Part shown: in pieces, positions 46,001-57,700 of the stretch
Layout of the letters: each line of letters starts with the position of its first letter
Position numbering within the stretch: position 1 is the stretch's first letter
Assembly: GCF_030867145.1 (NCBI RefSeq)
Contig: NC_134454.1
Location: 48,915,830 to 48,979,829, forward strand
From: Opisthocomus hoazin
Taxonomy: Eukaryota; Chordata; Aves; Opisthocomiformes; Opisthocomidae
Length of the DNA: 64,000 bases
Reading direction: 5' to 3'
Notes under the pieces: generated by a model
What the model was told of the DNA's origin: nothing
Database searches by the model: none
What the model saw: only the letters and a program-made list of their open reading frames with translations
Made by a program: the position numbers and the translations under genes

Positions 46001-47439
46001 GTGGGTGTCCACGGGAGCTGTGGTGCATATGTTGGTTTGCTCCGTAGCTGAGGTTTCCTTAAGGCAAGAAATGCAGGCCTTGGGTGTTAGACCTGTGCAG
46101 CTGTGCACTATTTTTGGCTTTGTTTTGAGTTTGGGTTTGTTTTATGTGTACGTGATGAGGCAGCATTTTCAGGAAGCCATGTTTTGTTCTTAGGTGCCGT
46201 ACGTACCCTGTCCCCAAATGTAAACAAATTCACAAATTTTTCAGATGAACAGATAGATTTGAAACCTTCACCAGTCTGGCAGGATTGTGCACTCCCTGTT
46301 GAGAAAAGAGGATGATGGGTTATATCTTCAATTGAATGCAAAGAGGGGATTTTGGAGAGAGTATGTGTGCACGCTTAGGTATAGGTGAGTTGTTGAAGGA
46401 CTTAAGGACCAGACGTACAATAGAATCAGCATTTCTGGTACCTGCTAACTGCTGGCATCACCACCTTCTGCTGTGATTACAGTGTATGTCCACATGTAAA
46501 CCCTTTGAGAGTTTCTACCATTTACTATTTATTAAATACATCACAACCTGTGAATTGCATCCGTAGGGAAGAAGTTGGTTTATTTAAGAGCATGCACCTT
46601 GAAAGACTATACAATATGTTAATAGTAAATGTACTAATTTCAGATTTAGTTAGTGTCTTGCAGTGCGTCCGTGTTTGCTGTCTGTTTGATCTTCTGTGCT
46701 CATTTTTGCTGGCTTTTGTCTGCGGGAGTGCAAAAAGAACAAAAGTTGATCTCAATTTACACGAGACCCATCTGTTACAAGCTGTGTCCAAGATTCCCAG
46801 TGCCATTTGGGCGTTCATTGGTTTGGGTGCTATTGCACTCATTAAGACCAGATTTTATCACCCCATAGGATAAATATGGCCTAGTTCAAACAGAATTGCG
46901 ACTGCCCTTTGCTCCTGCTTTACTGTTAAGGTGGGCTGTTCCACAGAAACAACCCAAGTGTAAATAGCAACCAGTAGTACCCTTGGTACTGCTTATTCAT
47001 TAAAGCAAGGTTATTTATTTTCCGTTAGGAGGAGAAAAAGCAGCTGAGGCTCAAACAAAACATCACTTAATAGAACTTACTATTGAAATCAACAGAGTGT
47101 CTGCTAATTTATATTTATTTTTTAGTTTATCCTTAATTTGATTCAATATGATCAATTTATTTATTTGCAAGCTGGGTACCAAGAAGTGAAAATAGTATTA
47201 TGAGAGGGAATAAGTTGAAAATACCCAAGTTTGGGAAGCAAAGTGCAAATTGCTCCTGAAACAGCTAGACTAAGTTTATTTTCTGACTAAATGAATTAAC
47301 ATTTAGTTAATGTTAATTAACTCTCTGTTCTCTATCTGTAGACCAGTGTTGTCTAATTAGCTTTTTGGGTGCAGTATATGATAAAAGGATGGCTGGTTGT
47401 TCTGTTTATTGCAGATTTTCATTATGTTGTTAGGAATAT

Positions 47440-47640
47440 TCATAGAATCATAGAAAGTTTTCGGTCAGAAATGACCCTAGAGGTCATCTAGTCCAACCCC
47501 CCTGCAGCGAGCAGGGACACCGCTAACTAGATCAGGTTGCTCAGAGCACTGTCCAACCTGGTCTTGAATGTTTCCAGGGATGGGGCCTCCACTACCTCTC
47601 TGGGCAACCCGTTCCAGTGTTTCCAGTATTGAAGACGTCC
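47440..47640 (-). mobile_element. CR1 LINE 3' end fragment
   Basis: On + it starts TCATAGAATCATAGAAAG, followed by GGTCATCTAGTCCAACCCCC and CTCTGGGCAACCCGTTCCAG: reversed CR1 3' UTR and ORF2 end. It lies about 200 bases before the first GOLM1 coding exon. Confidence 0.9.
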
Positions 47641-47853
47641 ACCTCAAGTCCATGTGAAGCTTTATGTACAAGCTAATAGTACAAGATTACTTTGCTTCAT
47701 CCTTCAGATGGAAATACCTAGACAATACACCTTCCTTGCTGGGTGTAGTCCCTTCAGCTGAGAGCTGTTGTGTTATTGCAATAAAATTTTCATTGTGTAT
47801 GTAAGATAGCTGTAGTGGAGTGTGCAATATAACATGTCTGTTTTAATTTGCAG

Positions 47854-48028
47854 GTTTCCATGCTGTTGTGGTTCTTTGGATTTGTTTTTTTTCCTTGAAA
47901 TGGTAGGGCTAGGAAACAACTGTCGAGGGATGAAGTCTCCACCTCTCCTCGTGGCTGCGCTCATGGCATGCATCATTGTTTTGGGTTTCAATTACTGGAT
48001 TGCAAGTTCTCGCAGCGTGGATCTGCAG
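47854..48028 (+). CDS. GOLM1: GOLM1 first coding exon (46 bases of 5' UTR, then codons 1-43)
   Basis: Exon starts after TTTAATTTGCAG; ATG at 47900; ends ...GTGGATCTGCAG before GTAACT. Encodes the cytosolic tail, the signal anchor and the first lumenal residues. Phase 0 at the 3' end. Confidence 0.95.
47860..47898 (+). other. Upstream ORF of 12 codons before GOLM1
   Basis: Inside the same exon, ATG 47860 opens a hydrophobic 12-codon frame (MLLWFFGFVFFP) ending at TGA 47896-47898. One base separates this stop from the GOLM1 ATG (TGA-A-ATG). Confidence 0.75.
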
Positions 48029-48706
48029 GTAACTTTCCTTCTGCCCTGTGTATGTGTTTAATAAATGTCCACAACAAGAAGGATGCTTCCCCTCAATGTG
48101 GTGGGCCAGGAGCTTCAGCTTGTTGTAAGAATTTTCACAAATAACACAGTTGTTGCTTATCAGTAGTGGGAGATGGGGGGAATGAGAGGAATGCCTGTTT
48201 GTAGGTGAGGGGACCCAAAACTTGCAGACCTACTTGTATGGTACTTGTTACTTCTGCTCACACAGAGTGTTCAGCTAGCTTGTGCTTTTTCAGTTTACAG
48301 ATGTGGCAAATGCCATCCTCTTTGTTTTTCTTCCTAAGTGTACATTGAGACTAGCACTCCATTTTTACGCTGAATGGGCTTCTGCAGTTTGCTCATCTTG
48401 CTGGATTTTTTTATCATACACGACCCATAAGGATGTATGCGTGCTTTCCCAGCAAGTACAAGGAACTCCAGCTTCTTCAGAAACAGTGTCTAAAAATCCA
48501 AATTTGTGTTTCTTGGAAACCTTTCCTAAAGACGGCAGTCAGCTCACGTGGCATAATTAACCTTGTCTGCTATTTTTCTGATGGTATTTTCTGTCACTGT
48601 TGAGCTTGGGTTTTAATCCATTAATCCATTCTTGGAGTGTGCATTCTAAAATTGAGGAGTATGTGAATAAAGCTTCTGGTTTGTGACAATGTGTGCTGGA
48701 TGCTTT

Positions 48707-48738
<32 letters not shown>

Positions 48739-51700
48739 TCTTTTTTTTCTTTGTTTTTTTCTTTTTTTTTCTTTTTTTTTCTTTTTTTTCTTTTTTTCTT
48801 TTTTTCTTTTTTTTTCCTTTTTTTGTTTTTTTTTGTTGTTTTTTTTTTTTGTTTGTTTTGTTTTGTTTTTTTTGTTTTTTTTTGTTTTTAGCAAGCAAAC
48901 CTAAAAACTGACAGCCTGGTGATTAAACATGGCAGATGAGAGCTCCTCCCAAATTTTTTCCATTGAATTTGTATCTTCTTTGTAATTGAGCCAAGTTTTA
49001 GTACTGAGTTGACAGCTGTAGGAACTGAACTGCTGTTTCACCTCAGAGCGGGCACTGTTAAAACAGGACATGTGTTTCTGGCCATGCGGTCAAGGGCATG
49101 TCTTAGCTTTCCCTTGGTGGAGGGTATGATGCCCTGTCTTCTGGGACTCTGGTCATTCCTTGTTTTCCCTTTAGTCAGTGGCCTCAGGATGGTGGCTACC
49201 TGCAGGTGGTAACTGTGTCTGTTCTCCTGAAGCTTTGCTGCACAGCTGTGACGCAGCTGATAGCGAGGAAAGTAAGCTTCCATACTAGCTTATTCTTGAT
49301 CTCAATAACCTAGAGACATAAGGTCCTCTTTACTGTTACTGATTTACTGTAGCATCTTGTACGTTTCTCCCCAAGTTGGCTTGAAAGTCGTTTCGCTTCT
49401 GCGTAGTCGTGCCCTCTGAATGAAATAAAAGCATAACTTCTAAAGCGCTGTCAACCCATTTGTTTGTTGGCAATACTTTGCAGCAGTTACGACTGAAATG
49501 GAAGAAGTGCTTTCTTTGCTCTTCCAGCCTTTCCCCCTTCACCCCCCTTTGTCTCCTCAGAGTAGGTGGGTAGCAGTATGCAGCGTACTGTGGTGTAAGA
49601 AGATTTGGTCCATTTTCTTGGAGTCTTGGAAGATGCAAGGGTTTTATTAAATCTATTTTTTAATCCACCTGGAATCCCCAGATCTTTCCACCTGGTTAAA
49701 TTCTGTTGATATTTCCCTACTGCCCCCTCCACGTGTCTTTGTACTCTTCCATGTTGCCGAGGAGTGATTTTTAACCTAAAATTTTTAGAAACAATGTCTT
49801 GCAAAACTAAACTGGAACTGTAAAAAAAATAGAGGGGAGAGCGGGAAGCTGTGATAGCTGTCAGGCTTGATTTCTTACCTCATGTCTCTGTGTTTGTATG
49901 TGGTGGTGTTGAATTTTCCTCTGATTGTCACTGTTCTGGGAGTCAAGAAGAGCGATGATTTTCTGCTTATAAATGAGTTTTTCTCATATGTGTCTTTGTG
50001 TAACAACCATATATCAGTTTTTTATGCGAAAGTTTTGCGATGTTGTCCTCTGTCTACTCTTTTCCAGGTCTTGCAGGAAAATGTGTTGGTTTGAGAAATG
50101 AGTTTTCCCTGAGTTAGTTCAGGATCAACACTGGGAAGTGCAGTGATGTCAGAATTGTCTGGATTAAATTAAAAAAATTATTTGACCTTGTACTTCAGAA
50201 AGATTGTAGACTGCTCTTTTTTTTTAATGGGTTTTTGTGTGTGTGTTTTGGCTCAAGTACTGAGACAGCTTTGCATTTCTCTTAGCTTTTACTGAAAATT
50301 TGATAGTCTCTACAGAATATGCTGTGCTCTTAATTTGTGTAAAACTGGTGTGTGTGTGTGTGTCTGTGTGTGTGGTAGGTATCCCCAGCCGACAAAACAC
50401 TTGATGACATTAGCATTATTAGTTCTGCGAAATTTGGTATTCTGTGAGTGTATTGGAGAAGAGTCCAGCAAGGGGGAACCATTTATATTTCCTTTCGCTA
50501 ATTTGCTGTTCCTCAGAGTCGGGTCATGGATCTGGAAGGCAAAGTCCGCAGGGCGGCTGCGGAGAGGGGCGCCGTGGAGCTCAAAAAGAATGAATTCCAA
50601 GGGGAGCTAGAGAAGCAGCGACAGCAGATCGACAAAATCCAGTCCTTGCACAGCTTTCAGATGCAAAGTGCCAACAGAGTACATCAGGAAGAGAAGGTAG
50701 GACCTTTTCTAGCCACAGTTTGCGGAGAGACTGTGGTTTACCAAGGCACTCCCTGCGAAAGAATGAGGTTGCTCAGATGTTCCAGCTGGTGTGCTTACAG
50801 TCAGTGTTGGTGTGGCAAACCATTTAGTTTATGTAGCATTGTATAATATTTAGAATGCACATTATAGAATTTGTTGTATAATATGTGAAATATTAGAAGC
50901 TGCGTGTAACTACACTTCTGAATAAAACCTCTGCTACCTCTACAAGTCATTGTTACCAGCCTTGGGTTGCCCTCTGGCTTTCTTTCCTATATAATATATG
51001 AATATAGTATACTAGTATTTTAAAACTTTTGGAAAAAGAAGAAGCTGCACCAACAGATACATTTGTGTTCCCAAATGTATATATTTGTAGGCATAAATGG
51101 TTGACGTTTGTTTCTAAATGCGTTACAGACTTCGTGGCACCTTGCCCTTCTGCCTCCAAAACCCAGCAGCACTGGGAGACATTAGAAGGTTAGACTAGCC
51201 TTTTCTGGCAGTGCACCCGACAGTGCGGCATTGCCAGAGGGATGGAAGTTCTTTGTGAAGAATGTGAACATACCTACTTAAATAGCAGTGTGTACGATTA
51301 CTGGTGTGTAGTATCTCGTGGGCTGTTTTATTGTGTATTTTCCTCATGTTGCTGACACCGCCTTGGATATGGCTGTTAGCCATGAATACCACCCTTCTGA
51401 CTGTTGCCAGAAGTATTTAGCTGAGAGTATTCTTTCTGTGTTTATTGCTTCTCCTGTAGCGTCTCTTGACTGGAGTTTAGAGATCAGCTTTCCAGGACTA
51501 GTATTTTCAGCAGACTGAACAGATGTGACTGATGATGGTAAAAGGTACTCTTCAGGTGGAAGGTTCACCATTAGGTGACATTTCACCCCTCAAAGCCTGC
51601 GGTGCATGAACGAAATATCACCAGAATAATCTTTGAAGCACTTAGAGGAAGAAAAATTTAATGAAAATGGAAGGTGGAATTGTTTCATTAATATGCATAT

Positions 51701-54700
51701 CAGTGGCATGTATTTTTAATTTATTTTCAAATCATTTTTATCCGAAGTCTTCAAAGAAATAAAAAACCAATTCTATTTACCTCTTTTGATTCAAACATGT
51801 ATCTTTGATAATTTTTCTCTTCTCTTTGAATTCAGCCTTTGCGTATGCTTGAAAAAAGGTGAGGTATAGTTTGCCTATTTTTTTTTGAATGTATGTGTTT
51901 ATTAAAACCCAAGATCGTCAGACAGCATGAGAGTGAATAAGCAGTCACAGAATCACAGAATGGTAGGGGTTGGAAGGGACCTCTGTGGGTCATCTAGTCC
52001 AACCCCCTGCCGAAGCAGGGTCACCTACAGCAGGCTGCACAGGACCTTGTCCAGGTGGGTCTTGAATATCTCCAGAGAATGAGACTCCACAACCTCCCTG
52101 GGCAGCCTGTTCCAGTGCTCCGTAACCCTCAGAGGGAAGAAGTTCTTCCTCATGTTCAGAAGGAACTTCCTGTGCTTCAGTTTGTGCCCATTGCCCCTTG
52201 TCCTGTCGCTGGGCACCACTGAAAAGAGTTTGGCCCCATCCTCCTGACACCCACCCTTAAGCTATTTATAAGCATTTATAAGGTCCCCTCGCAGCCTTCT
52301 CTTCTTCAGGCTAAATAAGCCCAGCTTATTAGATCTGATTCTGTAGGAAGCAATAAAAGTGGTGCAATGGACTTGTTTCCTGTCTTCTGCTTTTTGTGAT
52401 TGCGGAAGAGCATGTCTCAGGAGCCTGAAGTGGTAGGACGAGCATGTGTGTGCCTGTCCACCACTTCGTGGCAAATGCAAATTTGCTCTTGTTGCGGCAC
52501 ATGAGCAAATATGCTGCACATGTGTTGTTTATCTTCCAGCTCTGTGATTGAAGAGCAGAGAGAGTTGTTTTACTGGGAACCTGTGTATTTGTTCAAAGAT
52601 GCTGTCAGCCAAGTTAGCATGGATTCATCCTTTCTAATTTAGGAATGCCCCTGGTAGGGTGACAGGGAAGAGAGGGAAAGCTTAGTTCTCCTCACTGAGG
52701 ACCTTGGTCTGAAGAAGATGTCCAGGATCAGAAGTTATTTAACAATGGGATGCGGAATGCAAGAAAAGACTGTGTCTGTGTGCTTTTTGTGCATGTAAAT
52801 GTATATCCATGTATAAGTGTATGTTGTATATTCACATGTGCATACACACATATTTGTATACACATAGAGGCATAGACTTACCCTTGTTCTTCAGCTCCTT
52901 GGGTTCCAGTGGAATCCGGGATTCCTGGGAAGCAAGTAATGAATTCACCCTTTCTGGTTGTAGGAAACTTCGTCCTTGAACTGAACTTTAGTTACCCCCT
53001 GGGGATTAGCATCAAGTATTTACCTAGTCTAGGAAGGGTGACTGCAAATCCAAACCTCGAGTCTCTCGACTTGCTTCACAAGTAATACAAGCTATCTAAC
53101 TAGACAGATCTTTGAGTGATAAACAGGATTTTGTTTTGTTCTTATTGCTGTTCTTAAAGAAGAGTGAAAATGCTTTTATCTGATGTGTGGGAGTAGATGG
53201 TCTGTCTCAAAACCCCTTCTTTTTCTGGGAGAAATAATGGTTCTTCTGTAGAAGAAATCTGTACAGGAGCAAACCTTCATGATATGGTCTCCTTATCAAA
53301 AGCAACTCTCAAGTAGCATTTGAGACCCATCTTAATTGCTGTTCGTATCTGCTCACTATGTCTTACTACTCTGCTGATAAAATACAGAAGAATTATGACA
53401 CTGGTTTAGTTTCATACCAGACGAGTACACCAGGAAGATACTTGTCAAGGTCATTGTCAGTGGCATTGTGGTAACCGCTTGGAGTTAAGTCTGCCTTCGT
53501 TTCTAGTGGAACTGTCTCTGTGCAGCTTAAAGGACCAGGGTGGAGAAGGTAGGAGGTAGAGCCTGAAATACACTGTGGGCTCGCCATTCACTGAGGCAGT
53601 GGAATCATGGGAAATTGCTGTTGCAATTATTCTCTTAGGTCTGAGTGTGTGTAAAACAGTTTGATCACCAGTCTGCTTTTAAAAAATCTGCTTGAATTTT
53701 TAAGGATTAATGTAGCTTTAGCAAATGGCTTCTGGAAATATACACAGAAGCAGACTGAAGAAATTGAGAGCTTACACAAACTCTTAGTAACAACAGATAA
53801 GGAATCAGAAGTGAAAAAAGGGCTGTTTCTAATCCGTAAGCAGTTTGCTGAAGAACAGTATTCTGTGTGGTTGTTATTCAGGCCTTGTAGCTTCTGGGAT
53901 GTACACAGCTACGATAGTCTTTTTGAAGAGTATGACAGGGGAACACTGCGTGTAATCTCTCTTATTTTCAACTGCTAGAACATGCTTTTGCGGTTTGTCG
54001 TTTTCTTTGGATTTGTGCAATTCTTCTGCAGCCCGCATCTTGTTTTACTGAGGAGAGGGGCCGAGCTTTGTACCTTATATATGAAGCACGTCACCATCCT
54101 GTTGCTCAGTGTATTTTATCACTGCCTGCAGCTGCTCTTGGATACCCTCCCTCTAGGAAAATTTCAATTCCCAGCACAGTCTTCTGAGACAAAATACCTA
54201 TCAGTATGCGGAGAGTTGGCTCTGCTCAAAAGGAATGGCAGTGGGCGTGGAATGGCAGTGGGCGTGGCGGGGAGAGAGAAGAAAGCCTGCTGTGAAAAGG
54301 AAAAGATGCCCACGTGTCTTTCGGTTTTGTTTTTTAAGCCAAACAGTGTTTAATCTTCTAGTTTTAAAAAGGTTTTAAGGAAAAGCAAGCACTGCTTCAT
54401 ACTCTGTTCTACTTGCTGTAGTATTAGCAAGAGAAATCGGTCTGCTTACTCATAACTGGTAGAGGTCTAGAAGACTACCTCCGTTTAAAATATATTTTTA
54501 AATGGTGGAGGAAAAAAAGTGGTCTGGGGCTAGCTGAACTGTAGGTGCCCTAAGAGTGGATATTTAGAATATGTGTAGCTTAACTACTGGAACTTTTCTA
54601 CCTCTTTGTAGTAAAATGAATGGACAAAAAAGAAAACAGTACATTATATGTACCTGCACAGGTTTTATATTGAGATTCTCACATCACAGGATTCTGGTTG

Positions 54701-57700
54701 TTTACACTGCCTACTGTTTGGGTTTTAATTAACTACAACAGTGTCATGAAAGTCATGTAGCTACGCAGGCCTTATTTTCTCCAATCCACTTGCTGTTGCT
54801 CTGCACCTGTAAAAGTAATTTGTTATTCATGTGTGTCAACATCCTCTCTCTTCTGCTGAGAGTGTAAGAAATTGTTAACTTTACAATTTTTGGTGTTTTC
54901 TGTGGTTTTGAGGGTTGAACTGCACCATGTCCTGGTGCATGAGTTCTTCATCACAAAAAAAGGAGAGTCTAGGTAGCTTTCAGCAGAGGATGTGAAACGA
55001 GATGGAGTCCCTGATCTTTACCAGGATCACTCTTGGGAGTAGTGCTGTTATTTTGGGTTTGGGTTTGGTTTGGTTCCCTCCCGGATTGGTTGGGGCTTTT
55101 TTCCCTTTATGGAGGATGGGCAAAAGTCTGTAGTTTCGGAGTGGATTTCAGTTCAGTGAGAAGTAGGTTTAAACGAACAATGTCTTCTCCATTTTGGGCT
55201 TGAAGTTTGTTCTACACTTGCTTCAACTGGTGGTCCTTCACTGAAGCACACATGAGTGTGCAGCACACAGACCAACCTAAAAGAGAAATATTTTCTTAGG
55301 ATCTTAGTTATGAATTTTTTTCTCCCCTTATTGATATGTGGTTAGCCATTGATCTCATGTGCTAGAATAAAAAGCCTTTTTGTGGCTAGCAGAAATGGTT
55401 TCTTTACTCCTGAAGATTATTTCAAAGTGGTGAAGAAGAGTACAGAGAGAGAAAACAATTGATGATGCATGTTACCAGGAGAGTGTGTGTATGGGGAGGT
55501 TGGTTTGCAAAAATAGAGGAGGAGGGTGGGAATTCGCAGATACAATGAAGAAATGAACAGCGGATAATCAAAAGGTCCACCAGCGTGGTGGTGGCAAGCA
55601 GTAGGAGCATGCAAGGCAGAACTGCTCCTTTTCTTTGTGATGAGGGCTTAGATCAGTTTGAGTTAATCATGAAATAGGTGCCCTTCTCCCTGGTTAATTA
55701 TAAATACTTGTTTCTGCTGGTTTCTCCATGTATAAATCTTACCCTCCCAGCTTGCTTTGTTCCCAGTTGTTTTTTTTTTCTTAGCAGCTGATTTACTGGT
55801 GCTGTGGCTCATCTTGTTCTGCTTGTGAGAGCTGTATTTGTGAACGCAAAGCCCCTTTTTTCTTACGTTTTAGTTCTGAAGCCAATGTTTACCCTCAGCA
55901 ACATCTTTGCCATTTTATTCTTTTTTTCCTGTTGCAATATCTCGTTATGCTTTTATGTGCACCACATACAGTCACTGTTAGAAAGCACATTTGTCAGTTC
56001 AGTGTGCTTGGGTTGGCTTGATTTATGACAATAGCAAATGCTAAAGAAGTTAATATAGTAATGCCTCCAAGGAATATGTTTATGGAGACTACTGTGTAAG
56101 GCATTAATTGGATCAAATGCATATACATAGTTCATAGTATGTGCCCAAAACACATGCTTTGAAATAATGTATCTCAAAGCTTCCTCATGGGTATTTCTGA
56201 ATTATGTTTTGGGTTTTTTAAACTATTAACTTTAACTTTTGTATTTCTTAAGTAGAATATGACTTAACATAAACATGTTCTGTGGTGAACAGAAAAAATA
56301 AATATATCTCTTGCAGCTGTCATTAAAAAGATTGCTGTCCAGCTGCAGCCAGATTTTTCCATCACTGGTGGTGGCAGTGTGGCTTTTGATTTTTGGTTTC
56401 TGAAGACCTGCTATCCACAGCATTGACCCCAGTCGGGAGACTTGACGTTTCCTCTGATAGTCAGAACGACTTCTGTGCAAGATGTGTTTGCAGGTAGAAC
56501 AAGCTGGTTCTGTGTTACAGAGTTAATCTGTCACAGGAGATCAGATTTTGATATGGTGGTATAGTGAGTTTCCAAAAGCTGGATTCTCTCTCCTAGGGAT
56601 CCTAGGTATTGTTTTGTGGTCTGAATGGGATTTAAAATGTGAATTTGTTCCTAGTACTGAGTTTTGGCATGTATTTGCTCAGTGCTTCCCAACAGTTTGC
56701 TTTCTTGACCTGCATAAAACCCCCAAAGAAAATTAATGTCTGCCTAATTCACAGCTGTGAGGTGATGATTAGTTAATACTTGGATGACAGAAGGAGGAAT
56801 GGAAAGCCTGAGGTTACTGAAGCAGTCAGATAGGAAACTGGCAGTTAGGGCAATGCCCTGTAAATTATTAAGCGGCGTTTCCTGCTCAAGTTAACCAGCT
56901 AACTAGATTTTCTTGATTTTTTTCTTTTTTGTTTGTTTCCCTGGACTCTTACCCACAAATCCAGAGAGGCTGGTGTGGCATTGCCAAAAGGAAGTTTTAT
57001 ATGCAATCCAGAAAGACCAAGGCACTCATTGTTGGTTTGTTTATTTTTTTCCGCTGTAGTGATTGAAGGAACCTTTTTCACATGGCAGATCATTTTATCC
57101 ACTTCAGCTGATCACAGTTATTATTGTCCTTGTGTACAAAACATTTAACACTTGTCTGTTTACTGTCCAGTAAGTGGTCCTGGTATTTGGGAGTTTCGTT
57201 TTAAGAAAAAAAAACCACAGCAAAATGGGAACATAAAGTTGCCATGTCATACCGATTTTTCTAGTCCATTGACAGTTTCTGGTAGTGGCCAGTGTTGGAA
57301 ACTCTGAAGGTGATAATCATGGAACAGCCTGATTACATTGCTCATGCATTAGCAAAACTTGGCATTTCCATCAAAACATTAACTTCCTTTCCCGAATAAA
57401 CAAGTGAAGACAAATCCAGAGCCTTTTTTTTCCACCAGTTCAATGAGAAAGGAGATGGAGAGGTACTGAACGATCCTGAGTATATGTTGTTACTCATTTT
57501 GTTGTTGTTTTTTTTTCCTTTTTAACAAAGGAGGAAGGTGTTTGCTGTTGAGGTTTCACAGTGGTGTTCATAGACTGACTGTATGTACAGAGAGGTGTAG
57601 GAATACTTCTTTTATTGGGTTGAAGACTGCTGCCTCTTCGTCAACGCATGAATGACTGCCTCTTTGAACTGGAACTGTTTAAAGGGTCAACAAAAGACAA

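Larger units (their letters stand above)
41881..47439 (+). other. GOLM1: GOLM1 intron 1 (putative)
   Basis: About 5.5 kb with the short CR1 fragment, a G-rich run (42946-42968) and a (TTTTG)n repeat. No exon is evident. Intronic status depends on the first exon lying in the CpG island. Confidence 0.5.
48029..50516 (+). other. GOLM1: GOLM1 intron
   Basis: Contains the long T-rich tract (48704-48889) and a TG repeat (50347-50374). Nothing else recognised. Confidence 0.85.

Noticed and set aside
48557-48911. Lys-rich and Phe-rich open frames
   Set aside because: Translations of the polypyrimidine tract and its complement.
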